The notes beneath the pieces were generated by a model, which saw only the letters and a program-made list of their open reading frames with translations, made no database searches and was not told the origin of the DNA. Shown here one piece after another: positions 33,749 through 42,906 of a DNA stretch of 64,000 bases. The stretch is from Fructilactobacillus carniphilus (GTDB lineage Bacteria > Bacillota > Bacilli > Lactobacillales > Lactobacillaceae), in contig NZ_CP097121.1 in assembly GCF_024029675.1 (NCBI RefSeq), forward strand, positions 992,001 through 1,056,000, read 5' to 3'. Numbering within the stretch: the stretch's first letter is position 1; each line of letters opens with the position of its first letter. A program made the position numbers and the translations under genes.

Positions 33749-34989
33749 TAATCTTCTTCCCACTTTCTCATTGCAATCACAGCGTTGTGACCCCCAAAAC
33801 CAAAGGAGTTACTGATGGCCGTTTTAATGGGAGCCTGTTTGTTATCATCGTTAACTAACTGAATGTGGACTTCAGGATCTTGTTCGTACAGACCAACGTT
33901 GACGGGCATTTGACCCCGTTGTAAGGCTCCAACCAGAATGGCAGCCTCTAAACCACCAGCGGCTCCTAGTGAGTGCCCTACCATTCCCTTGATGGAACTT
34001 GTCTTTAAGTGATCGTTATCCTTAAACAATTTTTCAATGTCAGAAGCTTCAGCAACATCATTAGCATGCGTCGCCGTCCCGTGAGCATTTACATAATCGA
34101 GTTCTTCCGGAGCAATGCCACCTTCATTTAACGCTTGTTTCATCGCCATGATGGCCCCTTTTCCCTCTGGATCAGGAGCGGTTAAGTGGTAAGCATCACT
34201 GGTCGTTCCGTAACCAACGATTTCAGCTAAGATGTGGGCCCCGCGTTCTTTCGCGTGGTCATAGTCTTCTAAGACTAACGAAGCGGCCCCTTCACCCAGC
34301 ACAAATCCGTTCCGGTTCACGTCAAATGGGAGGGAGGCTTTTTCTGGATCTTCTGAAGTCGATAAAGCCGTCAGAGCCGCAAATCCAGCAATTCCCATCA
34401 TACTAACGGCGGCTTCCGTTCCTCCGGCAATCATAATCTTGGCCTTGCCATTCTTGATGTATTCAAAGGCATCCCCCACCGCGTTGGTTCCAGAAGCACA
34501 AGCTGTAACCACCGTTTGCGATGTGTTTTGGGCGTCAAAGTACATTGATACGTTTCCGGCCGCCATATTAGAAATCGCTTTGGGAACGAATAAAGGAGAT
34601 ACCCGGCGTGGTCCTTTTTCAAAGGCCTTTTGCAGTTGTTCTTCGATGGTTGAAATTCCACCGATTCCAGTTCCGTAAATGACCCCTAAATCTTCTGGTT
34701 GGTAGTTTTCGTTTAATACCAATCCCGCTTGGTCCATCGCTTCTTTAGCCGTATATAGGGCATATTGTGCGTAAGGATCTAGTCGCTTGTAGTCGCGTTT
34801 GCTGAGCCGTTTACCCGGATCAAAGTCTTTCACCTCAGCGGCCACTGAGATCCCGGTTTCACTAGCATCAAACTTGGTAATGGGACCAATCCCATTTTTA
34901 GAATCCAAAATGTTATCGACAAATTCATCAGCTGTATTGCCGACTGGGGAAACAACTCCCATTCCTGTTACTACTACTCGATTACTCAC
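33748..34989 (-). CDS. fabF: 3-oxoacyl-[acyl-carrier-protein] synthase II
   Basis: The 413-residue condensing enzyme elongates acyl-ACP with malonyl-ACP. The nucleophile Cys is in TACASGTNA, with His in NAHGTATHANDV and in KGMVGHSLGAAG. It has the standard length and N-terminus (VVVTGMGVVSPVG). Confidence 0.96.
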   Translation of the reverse strand: MSNRVVVTGMGVVSPVGNTADEFVDNILDSKNGIGPITKFDASETGISVAAEVKDFDPGKRLSKRDYKRLDPYAQYALYTAKEAMDQAGLVLNENYQPEDLGVIYGTGIGGISTIEEQLQKAFEKGPRRVSPLFVPKAISNMAAGNVSMYFDAQNTSQTVVTACASGTNAVGDAFEYIKNGKAKIMIAGGTEAAVSMMGIAGFAALTALSTSEDPEKASLPFDVNRNGFVLGEGAASLVLEDYDHAKERGAHILAEIVGYGTTSDAYHLTAPDPEGKGAIMAMKQALNEGGIAPEELDYVNAHGTATHANDVAEASDIEKLFKDNDHLKTSSIKGMVGHSLGAAGGLEAAILVGALQRGQMPVNVGLYEQDPEVHIQLVNDDNKQAPIKTAISNSFGFGGHNAVIAMRKWEED

Positions 34990-35019
34990 AAGTTTCCTCC
35001 TTATAAGAAACTGCAGAAC

Positions 35020-35754
35020 TTACATGGTTAATCCACCATCAACGGTAATTACTTGCCCCGTAATGTAGTCGTTATCGACCAAAAAGGCGACCGTTTTGGC
35101 AATGTTTTGCACGTCTCCAAACCGTTTTAACGGAATTTCATTTTCAAATTGTTTTACAATTTTATCACTTAACTTAGCGGTCATCGCGGTCTTAATCATC
35201 CCGGGAGCAACCGCATTACACCGAATCCCCCGCAACGATCCTTCGCGCGCCGTGGTTTTCGTTAAGCCCACAATTCCGGCTTTACTAGCAGAATAGTTTG
35301 CTTGGCCTAGATTACCATGGGTTCCGGCAATACTAGACATGTTTACAATCACACCAGAACGTTGTTTTTGCATGACCTTTAACGCAAATTTGGACATGTT
35401 AAACGTCCCAACCAGGTTGGTGTCTAACACGTCCTTAAATGAGGCTTCCGTCATCCGCGTCATTAACTTGTCCTGCGTTTGTCCGGCGTTATTAACTAAC
35501 ACATCCAGCCGCCCGTACTTATCCAGGACCGTTTGCACCATCCGGTCCGCGTCTTCTTCCTTGGCAACGTCTCCAGTTACAATTTCTACTGGAGTGGAAA
35601 ATTCCGCTTGTAAAGCAGCTACTTCATCAGCACTAAGTTCCCGGTGGGAATTCAGAACTACCTGGCGGTTTTCCGTCGCTAATTCTTGGGCAGTTGCTAA
35701 CCCAATTCCTTTGGTTCCACCCGTCACCAGCACTACCTGTTTCGTTGTCGTCAT
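35020..35754 (-). CDS. fabG: 3-oxoacyl-[acyl-carrier-protein] reductase
   Basis: The 244-residue NADPH-dependent short-chain dehydrogenase has the cofactor motif TGGTKGIG, NNAG, catalytic Ser in NMSSIAG and YSASKAG. It overlaps the fabD stop by four bases (ATGA). Confidence 0.96.
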   Translation of the reverse strand: MTTTKQVVLVTGGTKGIGLATAQELATENRQVVLNSHRELSADEVAALQAEFSTPVEIVTGDVAKEEDADRMVQTVLDKYGRLDVLVNNAGQTQDKLMTRMTEASFKDVLDTNLVGTFNMSKFALKVMQKQRSGVIVNMSSIAGTHGNLGQANYSASKAGIVGLTKTTAREGSLRGIRCNAVAPGMIKTAMTAKLSDKIVKQFENEIPLKRFGDVQNIAKTVAFLVDNDYITGQVITVDGGLTM

Positions 35755-36671
35755 TTTGTGACCTCCGTCTGTAATTCAGCTTGTACCTTGGCTAACGTGG
35801 CTACGCTATCGACATGATAGGTCGCCAAATCAGGGACAATTTTCTTAGCAAACCGGGTCAACGTTTCGCCCGGTCCGATTTCAACCAACGTATCAACATC
35901 CGTCGTATGGTTGAGATACTCTAAATCTGCTTGAAAGTGAGTTGGTTGCACCAGTTGGTGCGTCAACGTGGTCTTTAATGTCGCTGTAGTAAACGGCTGT
36001 TCTGTCGTATTACTAATCACTGGTACCGTCCAGTCATGCACGGATACCGGCTTCAAGCGTTGTTGCAACTTAGCACTCGCTGATTTCATTAACGGGGTGT
36101 GGGAAGCAACCGCTACCGGCAGGGGCACCACTCGTTTAGCCCCAGCGGCCTTCAACTGTTCCGTGGCCGCAGCCACCCCTGCTTTAGTTCCGCCAATCAC
36201 TGTCTGGAACGGGGTATTGTAATTAGCCGGATAAACGTCAGGGAGATCATTAACGACCTCCGTCACCGTTTGCGGATCAAGCTTTAAAACCGCCGCCATG
36301 GAGCCGGGTTGAGCAGCACCGGCTTCTGCCATGTACCGGGACCGATCATGGACTAGGGCTAGCGCATCTGGGTAAACCAGCGCGCCACTAGCAACTAAGG
36401 CACTATATTCACCTAAACTCAAACCAATCATGGCCTGAGGGGCTAAACCAGCGGCAGTAAGCACCTGACTAAGTCCGTAGCTCATGGCCAAAATGGCAAC
36501 TTGCACGTTGTTCGGATCATTCAGTTGCTGGGCATCGGTCAAATCAATTCCGAGCGTCGTCTGGACCTGGTCAATGGCAGCTCGGTACAACGGTTCTGCT
36601 TCATAGAGGTCCATCCCCATGTCCGGAAACTGACTTCCCTGCCCACTAAATAAATAACCTATTTTTGTCAT
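35751..36671 (-). CDS. fabD: malonyl-CoA:ACP transacylase
   Basis: At 306 residues it loads malonyl groups onto ACP. It has the N-terminal FSGQGSQ, the nucleophile motif GLSLGEYSAL near residue 90 and the catalytic His in VASHTPLM. It follows acpP by 24 bases. Confidence 0.95.
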   Translation of the reverse strand: MTKIGYLFSGQGSQFPDMGMDLYEAEPLYRAAIDQVQTTLGIDLTDAQQLNDPNNVQVAILAMSYGLSQVLTAAGLAPQAMIGLSLGEYSALVASGALVYPDALALVHDRSRYMAEAGAAQPGSMAAVLKLDPQTVTEVVNDLPDVYPANYNTPFQTVIGGTKAGVAAATEQLKAAGAKRVVPLPVAVASHTPLMKSASAKLQQRLKPVSVHDWTVPVISNTTEQPFTTATLKTTLTHQLVQPTHFQADLEYLNHTTDVDTLVEIGPGETLTRFAKKIVPDLATYHVDSVATLAKVQAELQTEVTK

Positions 36672-36695
36672 AGAGGCCTCAATCTAATCGTGCGT

Positions 36696-36953
36696 TTATT
36701 TAGCTTGGTTAACTTGTTGGTCAACGTAATCAACTAACTGACCAACTGTTTCAATTCCTTCGTCACCGTCAATTTCGATGTCGTATTCGTCTTCTAGGGC
36801 GTCCACGATTTCAAAGATGTCTAGGCTATCAAGGTCCAAACCATCTTTAAAGTTAGTTTCTAACGTAATGTCGTTAACATCGACGTCATCAGTTTGGTCT
36901 GCCACAATTTCTTTAATCTTAGCTAAAATTTGATCTTTACTAGTTTCACTCAT
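36696..36953 (-). CDS. acpP: acyl carrier protein (fab operon copy)
   Basis: The 85-residue acidic four-helix protein carries the phosphopantetheine attachment Ser in DLDSLDIFEIVDALED. It carries the growing acyl chain. A second, closely similar ACP is encoded at 57112-57369. Confidence 0.95.
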   Translation of the reverse strand: MSETSKDQILAKIKEIVADQTDDVDVNDITLETNFKDGLDLDSLDIFEIVDALEDEYDIEIDGDEGIETVGQLVDYVDQQVNQAK

Positions 36954-36983
36954 TGGTTATTCTCCTCTTAATTAAATCTTAAT

Positions 36984-37961
36984 CTAGTATCTAATAATAA
37001 CAGTTCCGACCGTTAATCCGCCACCAAAACCAGTCAAGGCAATGTAGTCACCCCGCTGAATCTGGTGCTGATTAATCAGTTCTGCCAATAAAATCGGTTC
37101 ACTGGCGGCCGCAGTATTTCCATATTCAGTAATGTTAATCGGAAAGCGCTGGTCTGGCAAATCGAGTTTTTTTGCAACCCGTTTGACAATCCGTGCGTTC
37201 GCCTGGTGCATCACAAAGTACTTAATGTCCGACAAGTCCAAGCCGGCCTGTTCCGTGGCCCGCCGAATGGAAGCCGGCGCCTGACGGGTCGCAAAGTTAT
37301 ACACCACGTGCCCATCCATTTGAAAAAAACGGTGCCGTGCATCCAAATTACCGTTGCCAAAAGGAGTCTTTTCCACCATTTGACCGGCAGTCAGTGAGGA
37401 ACCTAAGTCCCCGGCGGTCTTTAAATCAGCTCCCATCACTTGCGAAGCACTCCCGTCGTTTGTAACCAAAACCCCGGCTGCTCCGTCGCCAAACAGGACT
37501 GCGGTAGAACGATCATGCCAGTCAACTAGCTTGCTCAGCCGTTCACTCCCAATCACAATTCCCGTTCCACCCGGCAATTTAGCCAGCAACGAATTCATGA
37601 CATCCGTGGCGTACACAAACCCGGAACAAGCCGCATTCACATCAAACGCTACTGCGTTAGTCGCTCCCAGCGCTCCTTGAACTTCGGCAGCTACTGCCGG
37701 GGTCAGGTGATCCGGTGACATGGTGGCCACGATGATATAGTCCAATCGATGGACATCCATTTGGGCTTGTTCCACTAACTGGCGAGCCACTTTGGTCGCT
37801 AACGAGGCGTTGGTTTCTGCCACCGCAATGTGACGACGTTCAATTCCCGTTCGTCGTTTAATCCACTCATCAGAGGTATCCATTATTTGTTCTAAGTCAT
37901 GATTAGTAACCACCCGCTCTGGTACTGCCAGCGCCGCGGCCTTAATCGCGTAACTTGTCAT
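36984..37961 (-). CDS. fabH: 3-oxoacyl-[acyl-carrier-protein] synthase III
   Basis: The 325-residue initiator condensing enzyme joins acetyl-CoA and malonyl-ACP. The catalytic triad is visible as Cys in NAACSGF, His in MHQANARI and Asn in ITEYGNTAAAS. It starts one base after the fabZ stop. Confidence 0.96.
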   Translation of the reverse strand: MTSYAIKAAALAVPERVVTNHDLEQIMDTSDEWIKRRTGIERRHIAVAETNASLATKVARQLVEQAQMDVHRLDYIIVATMSPDHLTPAVAAEVQGALGATNAVAFDVNAACSGFVYATDVMNSLLAKLPGGTGIVIGSERLSKLVDWHDRSTAVLFGDGAAGVLVTNDGSASQVMGADLKTAGDLGSSLTAGQMVEKTPFGNGNLDARHRFFQMDGHVVYNFATRQAPASIRRATEQAGLDLSDIKYFVMHQANARIVKRVAKKLDLPDQRFPINITEYGNTAAASEPILLAELINQHQIQRGDYIALTGFGGGLTVGTVIIRY

Positions 37962-37962
37962 G

Positions 37963-38406
37963 TTATTCTCTTTCTTGTTGATCCACGATAAACGTTAGCT
38001 TCGTTTCACACGCTTTTTCTTCGCCCACATAGGCCACACAGGAAACGGATCCCGTCCGGTTTCTCACCTTATCCATGGTTACCTTGAAGGTTAACACGTC
38101 ACCTGGTTCCACCATCCGGCGGAATTTGGCGTTTTTAATGCTGCCGAGGTAAGCCGTTTTGTTTTCAAACTCAGGAGTACTTAAAATCAAAATCGATGCC
38201 ACTTGTGCCATCGATTCAATAATTAAGACCCCTGGCATGACCGGGTTACCGGGGAAGTGTCCCTGAAAGTACTCCTCGTTAATCGTCACATTTTTGGTAG
38301 CAACGATTGATTCTCCCGGAGTCATTTCGTCGACCCGGTCAATAAACAGAATCGGGTACCGGTTTGGAATTAAATCCATAATTTCTTTTGCATTCATTAC
38401 AGCCAT
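37963..38406 (-). CDS. fabZ: 3-hydroxyacyl-[acyl-carrier-protein] dehydratase
   Basis: The 147-residue hot-dog enzyme has the intact catalytic block GHFPGNPVMPGVLIIESMAQ (His and Glu) and LIPNRYPILFID. It is the first gene of the fatty acid operon, with GGAG 8 bases before the ATG. It is the only clearly active FabZ in the window. Confidence 0.95.
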   Translation of the reverse strand: MAVMNAKEIMDLIPNRYPILFIDRVDEMTPGESIVATKNVTINEEYFQGHFPGNPVMPGVLIIESMAQVASILILSTPEFENKTAYLGSIKNAKFRRMVEPGDVLTFKVTMDKVRNRTGSVSCVAYVGEEKACETKLTFIVDQQERE

Positions 38407-38454
38407 AGTTATTACTCCTAATCATCAAAATATTGAGATTCGTCTGCTCAACCT

Positions 38455-38483
38455 ATTCTCGGTAAAAGGCGAACGGGTTGCAA
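38455..38483 (-). promoter_or_regulatory. candidate fab operon promoter
   Basis: TTGCAA (38478-38483), 17 bases and GAGAAT (38455-38460) on the minus strand. Both boxes match at 4 of 6 positions, so the call is weak. No TTTGA-N-TCAAA FabT site is seen near it. Confidence 0.3.
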
Positions 38484-38616
38484 TCAATTGGGGGCCATTT
38501 CCCCTGGTTAGAGATAGCAAAGCCCGGCTGCTAGGGCATTCCTGCTCTTCAAAATGCTGGTTACAGATTAAATGATTAGTAACAACAACCATTAACCTGC
38601 AACAGGCACCCAACTG
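38484..38616 (-). other. hairpin-rich spacer upstream of the fab operon
   Basis: This stretch can form three consecutive hairpins: GTTAC/GTAAC, TAGCA/TGCTA and GGGG/CCCC. It is GC-richer than most spacers here. It may be a structured leader or a small RNA, or simply spacer; I recognise no known RNA family. Confidence 0.3.
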
Positions 38617-38648
38617 AAAAAAGGACAAAGTCCTTAATCCTTTGTCCT
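38617..38648 (-). terminator. terminator of the 56-residue protein gene
   Basis: On the minus strand AGGACAAAG pairs with CTTTGTCCT and is followed by T6, starting at the stop codon. Confidence 0.8.
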
Positions 38649-38649
38649 A

Positions 38650-38820
38650 CTAATATTTTAATTTGGCCTGTGCGAACAAGTTCAATTGTTGGGCACTTAG
38701 GTTAAACGTTTGGGGCCGACCCTTCTGGACCAGTCGATGTAGTTGCATCAATTGTTGCTCGCGTTTACGCCAGTTGCCTAAAGCAGCAAAGTCTTTTTGG
38801 GTTATTTTCATTAATTTCAC
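38650..38820 (-). CDS. small basic protein, 56 residues
   Basis: A GTG-initiated frame with GGAGG 9 bases upstream encodes MKLMKITQKDFAALGNWRKR and onward, ending QAKLKY. It is helical and basic, with two predicted amphipathic segments, and is followed directly by an intrinsic terminator. No family is recognised. It lies just upstream of the fab operon in the same direction but is separated by the terminator. Confidence 0.6.
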   Translation of the reverse strand: MKLMKITQKDFAALGNWRKREQQLMQLHRLVQKGRPQTFNLSAQQLNLFAQAKLKY

Positions 38821-38970
38821 GCGGGTTTCCCTCCTTGTTCAACCGTTTGCGTTGGGACAATTAATTTTGTCACTGGCTAAATTATAATATAAATGGTAAA
38901 AAGACGCACGATTCTACCCAGATTAGCGTTCAAATCAATTAACTTGGCAGGAACCAACCCATTTGCGTTA

Positions 38971-38979
38971 TGATATAAT
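38971..38979 (+). promoter_or_regulatory. extended -10 promoter of the YczE-like gene
   Basis: TGATATAAT lies 39 bases before the ATG at 39018. The -35 region is not well matched. Confidence 0.55.
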
Positions 38980-39017
38980 TGGAATATCACATTTTTTGAA
39001 AGGATTTAACTGAGCCT

Positions 39018-40031
39018 ATGAATAATGAAAATAACGATAGCGGTAGCACCACTACTGCTCCGCAACAAAATTTTTCTTTCTTTGGAAAAGTCATTAATAT
39101 TTCCTTACGAACGTTAATGTCATTCGTCGGAATTGCCATTTTGTCCATGGGGGCGGCGTTATTAAAATCTTCCCCAATTCTGGGGCTTGATCCCTTCACC
39201 GCCGTCAATACCGGGATGGCAACCCTCTTGCATACTTCTCTAGGGATTTACCAATTGTGTGCGAACTTCGTCATCTTCATTTTCGTACTGCTTTTGGACC
39301 GGAAGAAAATCGGAATTGGGACGATTATGAACATGGTGTTAGTTGGATTTGAAATCCAATGGTTCTCTGCCATCTACCACCAAATCTTCCCCGGTCACGT
39401 TAACTTCTTGATTTTGGTTGCTGATTTAATTCTTGGTTTACTCTTCTTTACGGCCGGAAGTTCTTTGTACATGGCTCCATCCTTGGGAGTTGCTCCGTAC
39501 GATGCGATTGCACCAATTGCTTCGGCCCGTTTGCACTGTAAATATAAGACCGCTCGGGTTATCCAAGATATTTGTTTCTTGGTTGCCGCCGTCTTAGTGC
39601 ACGGTCCGGTTGGGTTTGCTTCCATTATCGTGGCCTTCTTCGCTGGTCCATTGATTTCCTTCTGGGATCGCAGTATCAGTACCCCAACGATGGATTACAT
39701 TGACGAATTAAGTGGTCACCCATCCATCAAGAACTTGGCCAGTGGGGTTACGAAGGCAACTCGGTCTGGGTACCATTCCCTGTCAAAAGCCTACAACTCC
39801 ACGTTGGACATGCAAATGCACCTGGCTGGTTACACCAACCGGGAGTTAATTAAGAAAATTCAAGAAACGGAACACAGCATGCAAGAATCCCAAAAAGCCT
39901 ACAACGATTACCGTTCCCAATACCGGATGTTAATCGCTGAAATGGTAAAGCGGGACAAGCGTGGGGACTTAAAGAACTCACCAGTTAACACGACCAGCAC
40001 CAAGAACAATCAAAACGCTGGTCAAAAATAA
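39018..40031 (+). CDS. YczE/YitT-like membrane protein with charged C-terminal extension
   Basis: At 337 residues the first 220 contain five to six membrane helices with GLDPFTAVNTGM and APSLGVAPYDAIAPI, as in YczE-type integral membrane proteins. The last 110 residues form a soluble, charged, coiled-coil-like tail (ELIKKIQETEHSMQESQKAYND) ending in a Thr/Asn-rich stretch, which is unusual for that family. Function unknown. It is a single gene closed by a strong hairpin. Confidence 0.75.
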   Translation: MNNENNDSGSTTTAPQQNFSFFGKVINISLRTLMSFVGIAILSMGAALLKSSPILGLDPFTAVNTGMATLLHTSLGIYQLCANFVIFIFVLLLDRKKIGIGTIMNMVLVGFEIQWFSAIYHQIFPGHVNFLILVADLILGLLFFTAGSSLYMAPSLGVAPYDAIAPIASARLHCKYKTARVIQDICFLVAAVLVHGPVGFASIIVAFFAGPLISFWDRSISTPTMDYIDELSGHPSIKNLASGVTKATRSGYHSLSKAYNSTLDMQMHLAGYTNRELIKKIQETEHSMQESQKAYNDYRSQYRMLIAEMVKRDKRGDLKNSPVNTTSTKNNQNAGQK

Positions 40032-40044
40032 AATCGACTAACTA

Positions 40045-40080
40045 AAAACACCTTACTTTTCCGAAGTAAGGTGTTTTTTT
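40045..40080. terminator. bidirectional terminator
   Basis: AAAAACACCTTACTT pairs with AAGTAAGGTGTTTTT between convergent genes. Confidence 0.9.
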
Positions 40081-40096
40081 AGCTTTAACGACATCA

Positions 40097-40846
40097 TTAG
40101 GTGGTCCGGCGTTTAAAGGCATAATTTCCAACTACCAGCAAACAACCTCCATAAACCAAGATTAAGCCTAAATACTCTGGAATTGATAACAACGTAACCT
40201 GCTGTAAGGCTGGGTTAATAACTTGCCCATTTAAATTCATGACGTTAATCGGATTGTACCTTAGCAACGGATGGCTATGAACTAACCCAAACATTGCATT
40301 AGCCAATAATGGACTAACAAAGCAAACGATGATTCCGACCGTCGTTCCTAAGCCCGTTGATTTAAACCCTAAAGCAACGGTCAATACCAAACTGCTGATC
40401 AATCCCGTGGTGAAAAACTTGGCCACGTTACTCAACCAGAAAACATTCCAATCTGCGGTAGGAATGGCAGAATTGCCCAACCAGCTGAAAAGCAGTAGCG
40501 AAAAACTAAGCGAGATTAATGCCAACAAACCAGCAAACACCAATAAGGTGACTAGCTTGCTCAGATAAATTGTAGTGCGCGAAAATTGTTTGGAAATTAA
40601 GAGTTTAATGGTGCCGTAGTTAAACTCTTGGGTGAAAATGGTACTACTGAGATAAATCAGCACCAAAAATCCCCACAGCGAACCATTAAAGTTATCTAAC
40701 CAAACTGCTTTAACCGTAATGAGATGCGGATTATAGTTAGAGATTTCAGCAGTAGTAAGCATCAGTACTAGTTGCAAAACCAGCACCGCATAGGTACTTT
40801 TCTGATGAAAAAGCTTAAATAACTCTTGTTTAATCAGTAATTTCAC
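40097..40846 (-). CDS. ABC transporter permease (bacitracin/lantibiotic-resistance type)
   Basis: The 249-residue protein has six membrane helices and an ABC-2-like N-terminus (MKLLIKQELFKLFHQKST), with FTQEFNYGTIKLLISKQFSR in the first loop, a hallmark of the BcrB/YtrC-type permease group. It is the partner of the ATPase gene 14 bases upstream. Such pairs expel or remove membrane-active peptides, or act in envelope stress; the substrate is unknown. Confidence 0.8.
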   Translation of the reverse strand: MKLLIKQELFKLFHQKSTYAVLVLQLVLMLTTAEISNYNPHLITVKAVWLDNFNGSLWGFLVLIYLSSTIFTQEFNYGTIKLLISKQFSRTTIYLSKLVTLLVFAGLLALISLSFSLLLFSWLGNSAIPTADWNVFWLSNVAKFFTTGLISSLVLTVALGFKSTGLGTTVGIIVCFVSPLLANAMFGLVHSHPLLRYNPINVMNLNGQVINPALQQVTLLSIPEYLGLILVYGGCLLVVGNYAFKRRTT

Positions 40847-40860
40847 GTGGCGTCTCCTTT

Positions 40861-41733
40861 CTATTTCAGCAACTGCAACAAGTTGTTTTCAAAGTCATCT
40901 CGTTCACTTTCAACCGTTTGAATGTGAATCCCATTGGCATTTAACCCTGGAACCAACGTTTGCAACTCGGCTACCGGGACCATTAAAGCTGTATCACTAA
41001 TTTCAATTTGCTCATTAGCTCCAATCAGTTTGCGCGCTAAATCAAACTTATCAACGGTAATCCGGAGCCGCTGCTGGGAATGGTGCTGAAAACGACGCAA
41101 TGTCGTCTGTTTTAAGATCACACCGTCTTTAATGATGATTAACACATCAATCATTTTCTCTAATTCGCTTAAAACGTGGCTGGAAATTAGAAAAGTAATG
41201 CCCCGTTTTTGCAAGCGGAGAATTAAATCCCGAACCTGCTTCGTCCCATTAGGATCTAGACCGTTAATGGGTTCATCGAGAATTACTAGTCTGGGTTGAT
41301 TAATCAACGCTAATAAAATGCCTAACTTCTGCTTCATTCCCAAGGAATATTGGCGGGTGGGCCGCTTTAGATAAGATTCCATTTCTAAAGCAGCAATTAA
41401 ATCTTCAGTTTCTTTCTGGTTATAGTCATCGTTAGCAAATAACCGGAGATGCTCCCAACCGGTTAAGTAAGGATAAAGTGCCGGATATTCAATCAACGAT
41501 CCCACGTTGTGGAGGGCTGTTTTCTTTTGAACGCTAACCACCTGTTGCTCCACTTTGATAGTGCCCTGATTAATGGATATCATTCCTAAAATGGATTTCA
41601 TCAGGGTGGTTTTCCCGGCTCCATTTGCGCCAACTAGTCCCCCAATTTGCCCCGCTTCCAGCGTAAACGAGACGTCCTTTAGAATCGATTTCCCTTTAAT
41701 TTGTTTTCTGAGGTTCGTTACTTGTAATTGCAC
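40861..41733 (-). CDS. ABC transporter ATP-binding protein (BcrA type)
   Basis: The 290-residue ATPase has Walker A GANGAGKTT near residue 36, signature YSLGMKQKLG, Walker B LVILDEPINGLDP and a BcrA-type C-terminal extension (about 215-290). It starts with GTG behind AGGAGGAGA. It pairs with the permease at 40097 and is separated from the upstream ABC group by a terminator, so this is a second independent transporter. Confidence 0.88.
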   Translation of the reverse strand: MQLQVTNLRKQIKGKSILKDVSFTLEAGQIGGLVGANGAGKTTLMKSILGMISINQGTIKVEQQVVSVQKKTALHNVGSLIEYPALYPYLTGWEHLRLFANDDYNQKETEDLIAALEMESYLKRPTRQYSLGMKQKLGILLALINQPRLVILDEPINGLDPNGTKQVRDLILRLQKRGITFLISSHVLSELEKMIDVLIIIKDGVILKQTTLRRFQHHSQQRLRITVDKFDLARKLIGANEQIEISDTALMVPVAELQTLVPGLNANGIHIQTVESERDDFENNLLQLLK

Positions 41734-41820
41734 CTGTCTCCTCCTTCATTAAATAAAATCAAACTTCTTTGACCTTACAATAATGATTGATCCAGACAAG
41801 CTCTAGTCTTGAGCCCCAGC

Positions 41821-41857
41821 AAAAAAGGATGTCTCAGTAGCTGAGCCATCCTTTTAA
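41821..41857 (-). terminator. terminator between the two ABC units
   Basis: On the minus strand AAAAGGATGGCTCAG pairs with CTGAGACATCCTTTT and is followed by a T run, after the 118-residue membrane protein gene. Confidence 0.8.
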
Positions 41858-41862
41858 AATTG

Positions 41863-42219
41863 CTATTTTCTTTTTGAAATCAATGAAACCAAATTTATGA
41901 TAACGAAAATCATTCCGATAATTGCTAGAAACAAAATTGACCACCGAATCAACTGGTTATAACTAGCATTCATCAGCATTGTAATCGTTACCAGTATAAA
42001 GATTAGTAAGGAAATCACTAGCATGATGAGTTGAAACACAAGCATGCTTTTAGTGCGACTTTTAAAAAATAACGGTAAATTTAGCAACGTTGGCACAATG
42101 ATGATAAAAAGCACCATATTAACGTTAAAAGTATGAGTTTGAACCGCAAATAAGATAATCATAATAACTAATGCAAGCCAAGCCCCTAAATTAATAATTT
42201 CTTTTCTACTCTGCTTCAT
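41863..42219 (-). CDS. small membrane protein of the ABC immunity-like cluster
   Basis: The 118-residue protein has four membrane helices and a Lys-rich end. I do not recognise a family. It is the last gene of a five-gene unit with an XRE regulator, ATPase and two permeases, 12 bases after a permease gene, so it probably acts with that transporter. Confidence 0.65.
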   Translation of the reverse strand: MKQSRKEIINLGAWLALVIMIILFAVQTHTFNVNMVLFIIIVPTLLNLPLFFKSRTKSMLVFQLIMLVISLLIFILVTITMLMNASYNQLIRWSILFLAIIGMIFVIINLVSLISKRK

Positions 42220-42231
42220 TTTTAATTCCTC

Positions 42232-42903
42232 CTAATTTCCTGACCAATGATTAAAACGCCAATTAACTATAATTTGCTCAACCGTGGTAATTAATAAAAC
42301 TACCAGCACCATTCCCATTAATCGAAATGGCGAAACTAAATAAATTTTGGCACCATAAACCCATGGAATCAGATACCATAATCCCGCTCCCAATGCTGTT
42401 GTTCCGTAATAAATCATAAATGGAATTGTCATAATTCCAACCCCAATACAAGCTAAATAACCATGCATGATTCCCACATACTCAATAATTGGCACCCAAA
42501 CTAAATTTAAGATTGCTAAGCTAACCCACAGATTCAGGGACATCCTTATGGAAAAATCACCAATCGTTACCATCAGCAAATTAAAAATAAGAATATTAAT
42601 TAACCACATCCAGTAAGTACTTAGCGAAAATCCTAATAGCCAGCTAGTTCGCTTCGGCAGTGAAAGAATCCCATTAAAATTAGGTCTTTGGTCCTCGAAC
42701 CTTCGTTGAATTGCAAGAATTAGACTAAGCAAACATGGGGCCAAACAGTTCAAATAAACAATTGCCGTCTTGGTCCAAAGTGTTCCTGTCATTGGTGAAG
42801 CTTTGCTTTTTAAGCCAAAATAAATTCCGTATAATCCGATTAATAATGAAATTCCTAACAGTAACGGTTGATGTTTGATTTTCAAACAATTAGCTTTTAA
42901 CAC
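42232..42903 (-). CDS. lantibiotic-protection-type ABC permease (MutG/NisG-like)
   Basis: At 223 residues it has six helices and an N-terminus LKANCLKIKHQPLLLGISLLIGLYG, as in MutG/EpiG immunity permeases. GTG start, overlapping-type spacing (3 bases) with the preceding permease. Role by family: the second permease of a LanFEG-like transporter that clears antimicrobial peptides from the membrane. Confidence 0.7.
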   Translation of the reverse strand: MLKANCLKIKHQPLLLGISLLIGLYGIYFGLKSKASPMTGTLWTKTAIVYLNCLAPCLLSLILAIQRRFEDQRPNFNGILSLPKRTSWLLGFSLSTYWMWLINILIFNLLMVTIGDFSIRMSLNLWVSLAILNLVWVPIIEYVGIMHGYLACIGVGIMTIPFMIYYGTTALGAGLWYLIPWVYGAKIYLVSPFRLMGMVLVVLLITTVEQIIVNWRFNHWSGN

Positions 42904-42906
42904 AAC

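Noticed and set aside
38484..38616. T-box, 6S RNA or signal recognition RNA upstream of fabZ
   Set aside because: No T-box AGGGTGG motif, no long closed 6S-type rod, and no SRP core GGUCAGG/GGAAGCAGCC pattern could be found. It is kept only as an unexplained hairpin-rich spacer.
38663..38887. Plus-strand 74-residue frame, Cys- and Trp-rich
   Set aside because: It is the shadow of the minus-strand 56-residue gene, which has a good ribosome site and terminator.
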